Origin: Eucalyptus grandis
Taxonomy: Eukaryota > Streptophyta > Magnoliopsida > Myrtales > Myrtaceae
Assembly: GCF_016545825.1 (NCBI RefSeq)
Contig: NC_052616.1
Span: 54,507,716-54,571,715, forward strand
Reading direction: 5' to 3'
DNA: 64,000 nt
Numbering within the stretch: the first letter of the stretch is position 1; each line of letters starts with the position of its first letter. The position numbers and the translations under genes were made by a program. Below are positions 28,752 to 45,155 of the stretch, in pieces. The notes beneath the pieces were generated by a model. The model saw only the letters and a program-made list of their open reading frames with translations, searched no databases and had not been told where the DNA came from.

Positions 28752-30809
28752 CCTTGAAAAACAGGAGCTCAGCATGCCCTCCACTTTAATTTTTGTGTTT
28801 GTCATGTTTTTTTTTTTTTTTTTATCATCACATGCCTGTGTTTAAATTGTTCCTCTAGATTAGTAAGGACTTATCTGGCTTCATCGGTTTGGGATCAGAT
28901 CCAGACTCGTAGAATGTTGGAAGTTAAGGATGCTCACAAATAGTTGCCTTACACTTCATGTGAAAAGACAAGAACAGCCAGAACAACTTGCTCTTACAAA
29001 ATCCAATAGGCCCGAGGATTCATGCCACATGTCTTGGTGGTGTTTGGTTTTAATTAATTGTTATGGATGTATGGAGGTGCTTGTCCTTTCTCGTTTGATA
29101 TTGGAAATATAAACTACGAAAATATATAAATATTAAGTTTGTTGATTTTTTTTTTTTTTTTTTTTTTTGTAACCTAGGATCCGCCGGGCCAACCTTTCGC
29201 TTACGCTAGTCGGCAACCCACGGCCCGTAGTTTCTTGCATATTTGTTTGGCTGGCTTAAAGCCAATATTTATTCAATCAAACCAATGACAGAACAAACCG
29301 ATAGCAAATTACGTTTTTTCATCGAACATTGATATTGTCAGAGTTTGAGTTAAAAATATGACTTCTATAACAGAATATGTTCTCTTTATGTACTTTTACC
29401 AAGATCACGTACCAAAGTCCACTCTCTACTTTTCTTTTTAAGGATTGGACTTGGTTAAATGGGCGTAAATTTGAAATATATTTTAACACCTCAACTTGTT
29501 CATTGTAAATATAAAATGTAAATTAAATTGATTGGGCAGGAAATTTATTATGAATTGTTTGAAATGATTTTAAGACCAACATCATAGTCCCTAATACTCA
29601 AAATTTGAAAGAAAAAAAGAAAAAGAAAATGGCAAGACTAGTACTCTAGATTACAGATCATGAGATAAAATCAATACAATCCTTTGATTATTCTTCCAAT
29701 AATTACGATCATTCCTCTCTTCTAATCATTAGCGTTTGTTAGGAGAAATTAGGACATAAGAGAATTTTTTAAAAGTGTATCTAATCTTATTTTAATGGAC
29801 GGAAAGAGACATAGAAAATATTATAAGAGGTTAGAAGGGATTTTTTCTTTTTGTCTAAAGAAATTTATATTTATTGTTCAAAAGGATAAGTAATAAGTAC
29901 GTAGTTTTTATGATAAAGCAAATCGAGATAGAGCAAGAATACTGAAAAGCAAAGCCAAATCCAGTAAACAAGGAAGATCAACGAAGCATCAACAAAGTTA
30001 AGCACACACTTGTTCAACAAGAATGGATCTATCAAGCAAAATAATCGGCCACCGATCACTGGATTCCGTGTCTTTGTTAGTGATGAGCACATGCTAGAAA
30101 TTCTTTTTCCAATAACCACAACGTTACCAATTGGCGGTGCGCACCTAAGTTTGGCTTTCTCTACACCACCACCATACGAAGACAACCAAAATAAGTTGAA
30201 CAAACACAGATCTAACATATGGAGGAACAAATCTTCATGATTCAACAAGACGTCAAAACTCTTGTGATCATTATTGAAGCTGAAGGTAGAGAACTTGTAC
30301 ACAAACAAAGTAGAAGAGTATTGAATCCCCAAAAGTATATTTATTAAACTCCCAAATCTAGAGTTAGATCAAGAGAGTTCAACCTCTTAAATCAAGAATT
30401 AGATCGGGAAAAGAGAGCTCACAAATCTAAATTGAGAGAGAATAAAAAAACAAAACAAAAAATGCAAACAAAATCAACAAAAGAGAGGAGAGAGCAAAAC
30501 TAGCTCAAAACCTCCCATGATTAGAAGGGATTGATAAAGCCAATTTTATGAACATTTTAAAATTCTTCGAATCTCTCCAAATAAGAAAAAAATTGTATAT
30601 TAACAAACAAATTTATTCTTTTTTCTCACTTATACCTTACGTCTATTTCTAGAAACATAACAAAGATATTATTTTCCTTTCTTTTCCCTCACTAATATCC
30701 AAACACATAGTTTTGGTCCTTTGCAGGTCTAAAGGCCGACCGGTACCACAATGTCTCTGTTATAGTTTTCTTTGGTCCTTTGAATGCGGAAGTGAAAGAG
30801 ACAATGTTA
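28752..30809. other. Intergenic, no supported gene
   Basis: AT-rich with several long T runs (28807, 29147). A minus frame at 29871-30332 (153 codons) lacks a recognised domain, is hydrophobic from T-rich codons and has no splice partner, so it is not called. 30340-30560 is A/G-rich (AGAGAG, CAAATCTA). Confidence 0.5.
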
Positions 30810-31308
30810 TCGAAATGGACCTAGATTAGGGTTCACTCTTTCATATTACCGACCCTATTGTGACAGAGGTTTGGTGTAAAATCGATAAACTCAGTTACAG
30901 AGTTCCTACAAATAATACTCTCAAAGATGGTCTTAGGTTGTTAAGAAATAACTTTGCAGTGATTGATTTCATATATCATCATCTACATTGTGAAATTATT
31001 GACCTAACCGATATTCATGGTGATGATGATAGACAAATGTTGATATTGGGGGAACTCAAAGGAAATGGAAGGTCTAGATAATGTCAATGTGGAAAGGGTT
31101 GCACATGTGGCTAGTAATGTGGTTGTATATGTGGTTGGAAATGCGGATGATGATGGGAGCCGGATTGAGGTTGGCAATGAAGATTTGGATCATCCTGCAG
31201 CTAGTTTGGTGGACGTGGAATATGTGAGTAATAATTATAATCTTGAAAAGATTGAAGCAAGGAGAAAGGTAAAGGAATATTCAACGAGAGGTTCAACACT
31301 AGGCTAAC
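30810..31308 (+). pseudogene. Possible MuDR-like transposase N-terminal fragment
   Basis: A frame through 30860-31081 reads TEVWCKIDKLSYRVPTNNTL, then KDGLRLLRNNFAVIDFIYHH and CEIIDLTDIH. This resembles the PB1-like N-terminal domain of plant MuDR/MULE transposases (a short basic start, a W.K.PG.SL..GL.PL-type stretch, then an acidic tail). An acidic, Asp/Val-rich region follows in another frame to 31307. No transposase catalytic (DDE) or zinc-knuckle region follows. The match is by pattern only. Confidence 0.35.
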
Positions 31309-33630
31309 ACAAGATCAAGTGGAATCTCCCTACCGGAGGGTAGCTCCCAAAGAGAGTTATTAACTGATCCTCAAGTTCTGGATGCTTTGGGTACCAAACA
31401 GAGTATTATGATTTAGATGAGGAAAGAAAGTTTTCATTCAGATTCAAATAAAGAGGATTAAGAAGGGAAAAATATTGTTCTTTCAATCAGGAGAAATAGG
31501 TTACCAACTACTCCTCAGTCTGCCAAACAAAGCGTCATGATTCAAATGAGGAAGAAAGTCGTTACTCAGGTTTAAATAATATGGAAATTCCTATGGCCAT
31601 TTGATCGTGCAAGATTACAAAGCTGGGGTGTAAATTAGTGGCACAGGTACCAAAATCCACAGAAAGTCTGTCTTGAACAAGAGTTGCCACCGCATGCCCT
31701 GCAAATGACCCGAATAAATTCTTGCCCTATACTTTATAGTATGGATGTTAAATAATTGGTGCTTGCACATACATAGGTAATTTAATGCTTATAAAAGAAA
31801 TGCATGCCCATGAATTACACCATTGTTCTAATTCACAACCTCGATCTACAAGTTACAATGCTCTTAGAAAAAGGATCATGATAATTGCGAACTACTCTAC
31901 AATGAAGTAATTATATGTTCCTCAGAGCGGTGTATTGAAACTTGCACGCGTGTATATATTTATTCAATGCTAGTTCATGAGTAACCAATAAAAGAACGAT
32001 TGAATGCAAGTGTAAGCTGCACTGAAATGTCCCACATCCAAAAATTAGTGCGTTATATGTGTATTAATTCTATTGCATGTTCACAGTAATAATATCATGT
32101 AGTAATTTCTCGTTTCGTCTTTTTTTTGAGCTGAACAAACTAGTTCACATCCTTTAAGTCAATTCACTTGAAAGTATTTCCAATGGCATCTGGAGGGGAC
32201 TATTTGTACGAATCATCCACCAAATTTTCATATGAATTGCTTAAATACACATAAACGCGTTACATAATGTTGCAATGATGCGCATAGACATAACATTGTC
32301 ACCGTAGGCAATAGTAACATTAAAACTATCACTACACATTATTTTAGATGGTGGGGAATGTGATTTCATGTTCTATTTCGCCCTAGACAAAAGAAAATAT
32401 AGGCAATGTCTTTTCCAAGAGCCCGTGAAGAAGAAGGTACAAAAAGATGTGAATTATGGAATGGGTTGACTGACCCACCAATTCTTGACCTTTTCCTAAT
32501 TTTGGGGCTGAACGAAATCAGTGGACTCGATTGATTTCCTTTCCACAACCCAATTATTCCTTTAATTTTTCTTGATCCCTACAAAGAAGGTATTTGAGAA
32601 TTGACCTTTCGCACTAGGCAAAATGGCAAATACATCAATTTGTGGGACCCATTTTCACGAGTTTGACTGTGATTGTGAAAATACAATTATCGAGTGTGTG
32701 ACATCACCTCGATTTTCCTTTGTGAAATCATTGTCGCTTACGATTTGAGTAAGAAATTCATATGTGCGGAATTTGATGTCAATGTTTTTCTTTTTGCCAT
32801 GTCCGAAGAAACTCCCACTGACTTCCAACCATATCTCTAATCGATGAGTTTATAAATATAGACATCGCATGCATTTTATTTTGATTTAATATTTACCATT
32901 AACTTTCATAATTTATAATTCATCAATTAGACATGTGGCGGGAGGAATCCTATCAAGGTTAGAGGAAAATATTGTCTGTTTTTTCTTTTCATTTTACATC
33001 AAAGGACTTCATCCTTATTTAGGCATACTATATAATGTGTAAGGTTCATCTTTAAAATTCGAAAACACCTTGATATCGATTTTTCCTCGTAGCAACCAAC
33101 CAAAAGCTTGTAATCCCACACTCAATGTGAAATTTTTTTTTTCTAGATCGTATGTAACTTCAATCACTATTGTAAAGAAGAATTTATATAACATACACCA
33201 TCATATATCCAACTAACTACGTGAGAGAGAAGGAAAGCTCTATGACTTTGAGTTTATACTTGAGCTGTTAAGGGTTAGAGTTGTTATAGATGAAGCCAAA
33301 TATTTTTAGGGGCTTTTTTGTCTTTTCTATCAAATTTGCTTTTAAATTAATAAAAATGATTTTAGAAAAAAATTCAGAAAATAAAATGACTAAATGTTGA
33401 ATAATAATAAATTCTAATCATCGTAGAAGATCATTTATCTAAATAAGTTGACTTTCTATTTTCGAAATAATCATAAAATGATAATTTATTATGTATATAG
33501 AAAATTTTTTATCTATTATACGTGTCTCAATGCTGTCGAATTCTCTATTTTTATTTAGAAACGACACATCGCACGTATCGTATCACGTGTTGTGCCGTAT
33601 ATTGCATATTCATATTAATGTTACATAACT
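31309..33630. other. Intergenic, no supported gene
   Basis: AT-rich sequence without frames above about 60 codons, domains, tRNA-like clover patterns or long repeats that I could see. Confidence 0.6.
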
Positions 33631-34226
33631 TATAATCCTCATGGGATCCTATCAAGTTGTTTCTTCACGTGGTTTGACAAAGCAAATAAATCGCATTCTG
33701 GCAGCCCCGACTATAGGTACCAAAGTTCCAAACTCATCCATGTATAGCTAGATGCACGCGTTGCTCCTACGACCAACTTTGGCCCCGTTGAGAGCGACCA
33801 CGCGTTTGTGAATTTGCTTAGCTTGGAAAATGGATGGTCAATCCTCAGCCACACATCTTGGATGAGAGAGACGGAGATTTGTGTCTTGCTTGGAAAATTC
33901 CTAGTGCTTCTGTTTAAGAAGGAATGCTAGCACCACCCTTTGTGGAAGGAAAAGTATCCCGCGCGATTAAAGCCCCACAGTTGTTCTAGTTTCTTGATTA
34001 TGAAATGCGCTTTCACATGGGCCACTTCCTGTGTAGGGAAAAATCTACCAAAGGAAGTTGAAGGTCTTGTAATGGTCTTCTTCCTTTTTCGTTCTCATCT
34101 ACTTCAATCTCTATGAACCACTTTTTTTTTTTGCTCCATTTACTACTAAAATCCAACCATGACCTCCACTGAGGACGGCTCATACGTCTCATCTTCAACA
34201 ATGGAGCTGAAGCAGCCAGCATCCAC
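33631..34226 (+). promoter_or_regulatory. CRK E upstream region, duplicated with that of CRK A
   Basis: This matches 8545-9123 over most of its length: CAAGTTGTTTCTTCACGTGG, GCTAGATGCACGCGTTGCTC, CCACGCGTTTGTG and the T-rich tract before CCATTTACTAC..AATCC then AACCATGACCTCCACTGAGG. A CACGTG (G-box) core at 33666 is shared in position with CRK A (8574). The ATG at 34201 equals the ATG at 9097 but is out of frame here because one C is missing before MSAQPPS. It therefore opens an overlapping upstream frame ending at 34446. Confidence 0.6.
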
Positions 34227-37465
<3,239 letters not shown>

Positions 37466-38463
37466 TTTCATCTGCTTCTCAAGCTAATTATTTGGATGTT
37501 GCGTCCGAAGTACTATTTAGTTTTACATGAACTGTTTGATGAGTGCGGTTGTAGTCACTAATAAACCGGTAGTAAAGCGGTTGTCTCATTTTCTCTTTGT
37601 ATCATGAGCAACTTTTGTCTCTTAGAAAAAAATTTAAGTCATGATAAGATATTTATGCTCTCTTTCTCCAACTCTTTTGCCCTTTTCTTATTCTCGAGTT
37701 GGCACCGGATTAATTTCTGGTACGAACTTGGACGTTCAAATTTGTTGCTTGCATTTCGCTGATGGTTAGTGTATCGACCGGAGAGACTTGTGCATGAAAC
37801 CATTTGAGCTTCATACATTTCTTCTAGCTACCCCTTGCCTAATGTTTCCCCGCCACGCCAAGCACCATCTTTGGCATTGGCATAACCCGGTCAATGGAGT
37901 GTCGATCACCGAAGTCTCCCGCCACATTGAAGCCCCAATGTTGCCCCCGCACCCCCCCCCATTCTTTTTTTGGAGATAGGAAGGTTAGAATTAAAGTGGG
38001 CGTGGCACGGACTGAGCAGGTCCTTAAACTGCTCGGGGAAAACGGAGGGAGAACCTCCCCGAGGAGAGTGACCCCTTATGCCCCTCCCAAGCGGGGATCC
38101 GGGCTCGGATAAAGATTTCGGCCCCATTGGCCGACCCGCCACTCCTTTTATGGGAAAGGGCAGCCTCGTCGATCCCCGCGACGCCTTCCCCTAGGTTTAG
38201 CTTGGGGCATGGTACGAGGAAATGATGGCACCAGTCAAAGACTAGGTGGCCAAGAGAGATCAACATGGTGATGACGGCGATTGAGATGGTGACGACCAAT
38301 GGGAGTATTGGGCTGTATGGATTTCATGTACTGGTGTTTGTTTTGGGTCACCGTTAGTGTAAGTGTTTTTCTTTGTGACATATATGATGTGTACATTTAG
38401 CTGACCAATAACTTCATATACGGCTAAATCTTCCTTTTGCTAATTTACCACCTAATTGGCATC
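37466..38463. other. CRK E 3' flank, then unclassified sequence
   Basis: Up to about 37885 this parallels the CRK A 3' flank. At 37886 it jumps to a short repeat of the last-exon sequence (GTCAATGGAGTGTCGATCAC at 37890, also at 37398), marking a rearranged duplication edge. A C run and then GC-rich sequence (37940-38220) follow without a recognised gene. Confidence 0.55.
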
Positions 38464-40544
38464 CGTTGACACCTAAAATTTTGGTTAGTTAGGCTTTAAT
38501 TTCTTTTAATCTTTGTTTTTCCTTTTTCGGATAATAAACAAAATAAATAACAAAAAAACAAAAACAAAAAAAATAATAATAAAAGCAAGAAAAGCGGTCA
38601 GTCCCCTTTTCTTTCTTTTTTTCCTTTCGCACGACTTGGCCCCACCCTCTTTTCCCCTTCTTCTTCTTTCTTCTTCTTCCCTCTTCTCGCTTCCTCGTTC
38701 CTTCTTTCTCCGCCTCGTAGTTCACGCGCGAAGATGACGACGCGCGCAAGGACGGCCTACGGCCGAGGGGAGTAGGCCGACGTCGGCCGGAGAGGATAAG
38801 ATCTCGGGCGCCATCAATGCCGAGCACGCTTCGCTGGATAAGCTCGGATGGGACGCCGGTCCGGCCAAGGAGAACCGCTCGGCGTGCGAAAGGGGACCGC
38901 CGGTCGAAGCTCCGTCGACCGGACCTCCTCGCCTATAAATAGAGGAGCACCTCCGTCGACGAATGGCATCGCAAGCTTGGAGATCTTCCCACTAAGAGAC
39001 TTCGGGGGAGGAATCAACGAGCGAGCGAGAGAGAGCTCGAGTTGTGAGCTCACCCACCCTCCACCGAGAGACTTCGGGAAGGCTGGCGGCGAACAACTCG
39101 AGAGGGTCGATCCGGCCGGTGGACGCTCGGATCCGGCCGAGTGAGGGGAGCCGGAGGAGGGAACACCGGATGACTGTGAAGCGAGGCTCGCGCCACCGTT
39201 GCAACCGCGGCTCGCTACGCTGCTGTCCCCCCGCCTCGACGACGTGCCGCGATCGACCCGCCAAGGTTGCACCAGATCTGAAATTGCAGGGACGCCGTCG
39301 CCATTCCGCCGCCCGTAACGCAGCCCTTTGTCGCCCACCACTAGGTATCCGCCGCCTCCGGTCGCGTAGTCGCAGCCACACCCCCTCTCAAACCGTGCCG
39401 CCGCCGGCCACACCGGCACGACCCATCCTCACTCATCCTCGCCGGAACCGTTTTGTCGCGCCGTCGGTCGTGCCGTGCCGCCGTTGGCCGCCGTCTAGCC
39501 CGTCGCCGCCGCCGTTGTGGCCGCCGCGCGCCGTCGCCGCGTGACGCTTCTCCCCCTCACCGAGCGCGAGCGCGAAGGAGAAAGGAGGCCGGGAACCGGG
39601 TCCGCTCGCGGGTCCGTCCGACCCGGTTTCCCGCCTCCGGGTAGGGTTTCCCGGCCGGACACACTCGTCGGACCGGTTTCGAACTCGGCCGGCATCTTTT
39701 TTAATAGGCCCAATTCCGTGTGTGTGGGGCCGAGTTTTTAAGAGAAAAGCAACAAAATCCGAGTCGGGCAACGCGGCTCGTGCGCGTTTTGGGTCGACGA
39801 CCGGGTCGGCTTTTATTATTATTATTATTTTATGTAATATTTTAATAAAAAAAAAAAAATCAAAAATAATTTATTTTTAAAAAATATAAAAAATGTTTTA
39901 ATTTCCAGAAAATCGAAAAATATTTAAAAAATGTCGAAAAATGTTTTATTAAAAAAATCGAGAAAAATCAAAAGATAATTTATTTTCCAAAAATATTAAA
40001 AAATATTTAAAAAATATTTTTTTTCCGAAAATAAAAAATAAAAATATTTCATATTTTCCAAAAAAAAAGCCAAAAATTCAAAAAAGCCAAAAATTCAGAA
40101 AAGCCAAAAGGCTTGTATTTTTCCAAAAATACCGAAAAATCCCTTTTATGTCCAAAAATGAGAAAAATACTCAAAAATGTTTTTCCTCCCAAAATGCATG
40201 GAAAATCTCTCAAAAATCCAAAAGCCTTAGGGTTTAAACAAGATTAGGTACCGAAAGGGTATTAGTGATTAACTAGTGTAATCAAATCCCTGATCCTAAT
40301 TTCTCTGGTTGCGCAGAGTGAGTATTTCTCCCGATACTTCACTTGGTTTCTAATCAACCCACCCCAAATCGATTAGTGGCGACTCCAATTTAAAAATTGA
40401 TTTACGGGTTAAAAAACTCGGACTATTAAAGTCGTGAATTGGTGGACTTGGGAGGGTCCGGGCATAATTAAATTTAGCCGAGCCATTAGCCTCCTTAGGC
40501 GCTCGTACCCGATTGCGGGCGCCGGAAAAAAAGAGGTCGCGACA
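38464..40544 (+). mobile_element. Solo LTR (2.08 kb), plus orientation
   Basis: It starts CGTTGACACC (first T of TGTTGACACC mutated to C) and ends GGTCGCGACA. The flanking 5-base duplication GCATC (38459-38463 and 40545-40549) is perfect. It has a TATA box at 38934-38941, a GC-rich downstream part (38700-39750) and the U5-like tail with GGTACCGAAAGGG. Frames of up to 201 codons in the GC-rich part, on both strands, show Arg/Ser/Pro-rich composition without domains. Confidence 0.85.
38934..38941 (+). promoter_or_regulatory. TATA box of the solo LTR at 38464
   Basis: TATAAATA followed by GAGGAGCACC, about 470 bases into the LTR. Confidence 0.55.
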
Positions 40545-40549
40545 GCATC

Positions 40550-41345
40550 ATATCAACCTCAAGTGTAATTGAAAAATTAGAAAGGCAAGTGTTACATTTT
40601 TCGATCATATAAAATGGTTGGAATTAATTGAAGCACCCGGTTATACTTATTGGATAAATTTGTGATCAAGATTAATTGTGTAATTTCATTTTATAGCTTA
40701 GCAAATTGAAGATCGTAAACTCTAAGGGTATAAATAATATTCAAACCGAATTGAATTGAAAATTTTGGATGTCTCCAATCCTATTTTCATTCCAATTTGG
40801 GTAGTCAGCAAAAAAATATGTACCTTGACAATTCAGTTTGATTCAATTCAGGTACAACACCCGCATCAACCCAAACCGCATTAAAGAAATCCTAAACAAT
40901 TAAACAACTCAAGATGAAGAATGCATTAATCCAAAATGAAAGCTCGGATTATGAAAAGCGAGTGCAAATGGCATCTTTGATCTCACCAAAGTCTCCAACC
41001 TAAACCGTATCAATCTCTCTATCTTCTATCGCGACCAACCTTTCCTATCCAGAGGGGAAATGACATAAGTTTAGAGGTATGCTTAAATGATGACCTTAAG
41101 GCATTTGATTAAGTGCGAACTCTCCCAAAACCTTACCTCGCGTGTCGTTAGGGCATACGATATGAAGTTAAATTAACGCTGTCGGGGTTTTCAAATGATG
41201 AGTCACCGTAAGCTTATTGTGGCCAACTAAAACCAAGTGAGATATGTGAGTATACCCCACTTTCTACAAAACTAGGAATTTAAGGCCAAAGACTTGATTA
41301 CATTAGTCAATTAACTAGTGCCCCTTCGATACCTAATTTCATTTA
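40550..41345. other. Spacer between two solo LTRs, includes an old LTR-end fragment
   Basis: 40550-41040 is plain AT-rich sequence. About 41100-41335 (CTCTCCCAAAACC.., GACTTGATTACATTAG, CCCCTTCGATACC) resembles, in minus orientation, the U5-like end of the surrounding LTR family but is much more diverged. It is probably an older copy. Confidence 0.45.
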
Positions 41346-41791
41346 TGTTGACACCTAAATTTTGGCGATCCAATCATTTATTGCATAGAAAATTATGGGT
41401 CAATTTTATCCCTGAAAAATATATTAATTGCACATAGATTTAGGTGCATTTATTTTTTAATTTACATTTTTGCATTTTATTGGATCGGCGGTGAATGGAT
41501 TTGAATTAGTGGTTTCAAGCTTTAATTTGGCAGGCTGGACTAAGCCTACGAAGCAAGTAAATTGGCCCGAGCCTGTTTTCTTTTAATGACAAGAATTACC
41601 TAAATGGAGATTTGAAAATTGAAATGATATTATGGTGGATTTTTGGAATTTAAGAAAATCGGGTTGCGATCTTATCTTTAGGCGATAAAATTAGGAGATG
41701 TGGAAAATAAAAAAGTAATATTGTTTGAAATCGAAAAGAAATTTTCGTGGATGCTGATTTGAAAAGGAAATTAAAACCATAATCTTCAGCC

Positions 41792-41798
41792 TATAAAA
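41792..41798 (+). promoter_or_regulatory. TATA box of the solo LTR at 41346
   Basis: TATAAAA followed by GG, about 450 bases into the LTR, as in the other members of the family. Confidence 0.55.
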
Positions 41799-42808
41799 GG
41801 TTTTTTGCGTAGGGTTTCGGGGCCACACATATTGAATACACGGCCACATTGAGAAACGAGATCTGCTCTTTCGGTCCCAACTCTGGGATTGCTCTATCAC
41901 CGCCTCCCAAGATCCATTAAGTCATCATTGTTTCTGCCATACTTCCACTTCCACGTTGCTCCTGCAGTTACCGGTGCCCAACAATTTCTGGCCTATTGTT
42001 CCAGCCTTCAGTTCTTCATCCACCAACGCACAGCCGTGCTCCGCCAGCATCACTCCAAACTTGACGACGAAGCTGCTGTCCAGACGTGTCATGAGCCCGA
42101 TGCTCAGCAATTCCAGGCGAGTTCTTAGTCCAGTGAGCAATCCTCAGCAAAGTTCAATCACCAACGCAGTGAGATCAAAATTTCGTGGCTGTCTGTTGCT
42201 GCTTCGAATTTGCCATTGATAACTCATCGCTAGCCGCTGTGAAAAGTTTCGGTCCATTGCCATCTGCAAGTCCCTGCACCGCGAGCTTTAAGCTGCTCCT
42301 CACCACACGCGCAAAGAGGTTAGTAAAATCCAGGGAATTCTCAGCTGAATAAACCAAGAATTCTTGCACATACACGAACGGAATCTCGGACAAGGCAAAA
42401 GCATTTGGGGAACATTCGCTACAGGACGTGGAGGAGGGGGCCTCCTTCTCTTCGGTTTTCGGGGTCGGCAAATTATAAATTTTAGAGCACATGAGGAATA
42501 CACGTGAGAAAAAAATAGAGAGGGAGTTCGGCCATTAGAGGAATTATTTGCGTTACAATTCGCGTGGCTGGTCTGGGTCGACTTCATCGGAAGATTCACG
42601 ATTGGCGCGTAATCACTTCTTAAGAGACGATCCAGAGAGGAAAAGAGAGCAACCAAAAGCATAGAAAAAAAGAGAAGCCTTTGAAGCGGTGCTCTTTGTT
42701 TGGAGTGGTCCAAGGCGAGAGAGACAGAGGAAGCTTTTGCAAAAAGACAAGAAAGGGAAGCGATCCTTCATCAATATCACATATTAGCATTCCATTGATA
42801 TTCTTTTC

Positions 42809-43241
42809 TGTTGGGAATGACTGATCCCCGAAACCGAATTCGACACTAAATCGAACCCCTAAATCAATGCGGAAGACGAGCCCGAGAAAAACAACACGTA
42901 TCACCGATCCTAAAGCACACCACGGATTCGAGCGTACCTTTTAGCTACAGATTAAACACCGACGCCGTTAGAGGAAGAGAAACTTGATCCTGTTCAATCC
43001 GGTGAAGCAAATTGGCCTTCGCGCCTCACTGTTTTCCTTTTGCTTTTGAAGAAAAAAACGAGAGAGAGAGGAGTGTACGTTGAGAGAAAAACTTACGTCT
43101 TTTTCTAAAGTAAAACGGTGAGTTTTCTCTCTCTCTCTCCCTTTTATATCTCTCTCCTTCCACGGGCCCTATTCCCGTGGGCCGGGCTTTCAGCCCAACT
43201 TGGGCGGACGGGCCTTCAGCCCAATACTAATAAAGCCTTCA
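42809..43241 (-). mobile_element. Nested copia solo LTR
   Basis: 433 bases starting TGTTGGGAATG and ending GCCTTCA, with target duplication TTTTC (42804-42808 and 43242-43246). It is clearly related to the LTRs of the copia element at 47056-54589: shared GAATTCGACACTAAATCGAA, GAAGACGAGCCCGAGAAAA, GGGCCGGGCTTT. Its position inside another LTR shows it inserted later. Confidence 0.85.
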
Positions 43242-45155
43242 TTTTCTTAATTCTTTTTTTTTTTTTTTTTTTTAGTTCTGCCCACATCCTCGTCATTGTA
43301 GAAAACGCCAAGGAGAGCCCCCACATTTGAGTATTAACAATCCCGAGAGGCTTCACGGAGAGTGATCGGAAACAAATATCGAATCTCGTTGTTTCAAATT
43401 TATTGCCAAGTTTCTAGTGATGTCCTCATCGGTTGCCGTTGTGGTACTTTGCCATATTGTCGCACCAAGCGAATGCCCCCAAGCCTCGCCATCCTTACCA
43501 TGGCATGCGCCGACCCGAGACCCATCTGCTGTGCCGAGCCTCACCCACAAGCTATTCCCGGTCATTTGTCAAGCCAATTCCGTCGAGCTCAAATGTGGCA
43601 ATAATTCTTGCAATATTAGGTAATTATTTTATCCAAATTTGGTATTTTATTACCTAATATGTGTCTATTAATATCTAGTGTTCATATCCATGAGTAATAG
43701 ACATAACTTTCAATTAGGATTTATTTCCTAATTCGCAACCGTATATAATCTTTGATTCCATTTATAAGGCTTTAGATGTAATTATTGATCACGCGGGAAT
43801 AAAATTGATATGCTTAAAATCAATTTATCGATTTTATTAGCAAAAATAATCAGGTTTGATTAGATATCGTTTCCAAACTTGAACAATGGATAATATCTTT
43901 GATGACCATGGATGATTTGGTGTTTATCTTTTAGTTGCCTTATTTATTCCAAAAATACAAAAAAAAAAAAAAAAATTGCATTTGCATATCATCTAGATTA
44001 GCATTGATTTCCTAGATAGAATTACATGATGGAATAGTTAGATTCTTCTTTAAATGCATGTTTAGATAGTATCTAGGTTAGATAATTTCTTTGAATAAAA
44101 TTGCATGTTGAGATAAATTTCTAAGTTAAGATAGGATTCAGATAAGTCTATTTCCTAACTTAAAATAGATAATATTTCACTTTAATTAGATTTTTATTTT
44201 TAGCAATTTTTAATTTCCAATTTTAATTAAAAAAATCATCATGCATATGTCATGTAGATTAGGGCATCCTTTGTACGTCATTGCACATTAGGATAATTTT
44301 AAGTGTAGATTGATTTAGATAGACTGCATCTTAGGTTAGAGATTGCTAAGTTAAGATAATATCTTGGTTTAAATTAGGGTTTAGCTTGACCTAATCCTTA
44401 ATATAAGTTGGATATAATCTTTATTTAGCTAGATAATTTTCACATTTTTCTAATTTCGAAATTTCATGGAAAATACCAAAATTATCTTAGAATAAATCAA
44501 TTTCATTCTTTAGGACAGTTTGCATTTTATTTATGTCATGTAGTTTAAGCCATATTACCATGTCATATTATTTCATGTTAGATTAGTAGCATGCGTTGCA
44601 TACTGCATGATTTTCATTAATCAAGTGAAAACAAAGAAAAAAATTAAGTGTTAATTAGAAATTATATCTAAAGTTGTTGATATGGATATTAATTTAACAT
44701 TGTAGATGCTTTCGTTGCTTTGAGGGAAGTTTTTGCAATTTATTAATTGTTTTCTTGGATGTTATATTGGTGGTTTGCTCACACCCGCATGATCGCCTCA
44801 CATGTTAGGGAAATAAATTTAAAATCAATTTAAGCTGCCTGCAAAAAAATTTTGAAAATAAAAGAATGGTACCGAAAGGGCATTAGAGAAATCTAGTGTA
44901 ACCAAGTCCCCGTACTCATAGTCTCTGGTTTGTATGAGTAAGATAATTCTCCAATTATTTTACTTGGATTTCTAATTGACCCACCAAAAATATATTAGTG
45001 GTGACTCCTAATTGAAAATCAATTGCATGTTAAAAAATTGAACTTAAGTTACGAATTGGTATGTACTTAGGAGAGCCCGAGTTAAGTCTAGGCTTAACAA
45101 TTCATTAGCCAAATTCTAGGTGGTTTACACCCGAAATTTTGGTCGCGACAATTTA

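Larger units (their letters stand above)
41346..45150 (+). mobile_element. Solo LTR (3.8 kb with a nested insertion), plus orientation
   Basis: It starts TGTTGACACC and ends GGTCGCGACA, with a perfect target duplication ATTTA (41341-41345 and 45151-45155). A TATA box lies at 41792-41798. It contains a nested copia solo LTR (42809-43241); without that and its duplication the LTR is about 3.37 kb, close to the 3.44 kb LTR at 54852. The tail carries GGTACCGAAAGGG and GTGACTCCTAATTG. Frames at 41889-42904 and 43353-43657 (70-137 codons) have no domains. Confidence 0.85.

Noticed and set aside
29871..30332. 153 codon minus-strand frame
   Set aside because: Hydrophobic from T-rich codons, no signal peptide or family resemblance, no introns. 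May be repeat-derived, as PIGNV also appears near 22790.
38814..39771. Frames of up to 201 codons in GC-rich DNA
   Set aside because: Inside the LTR at 38464-40544. Open on both strands because stops are rare at this base composition.
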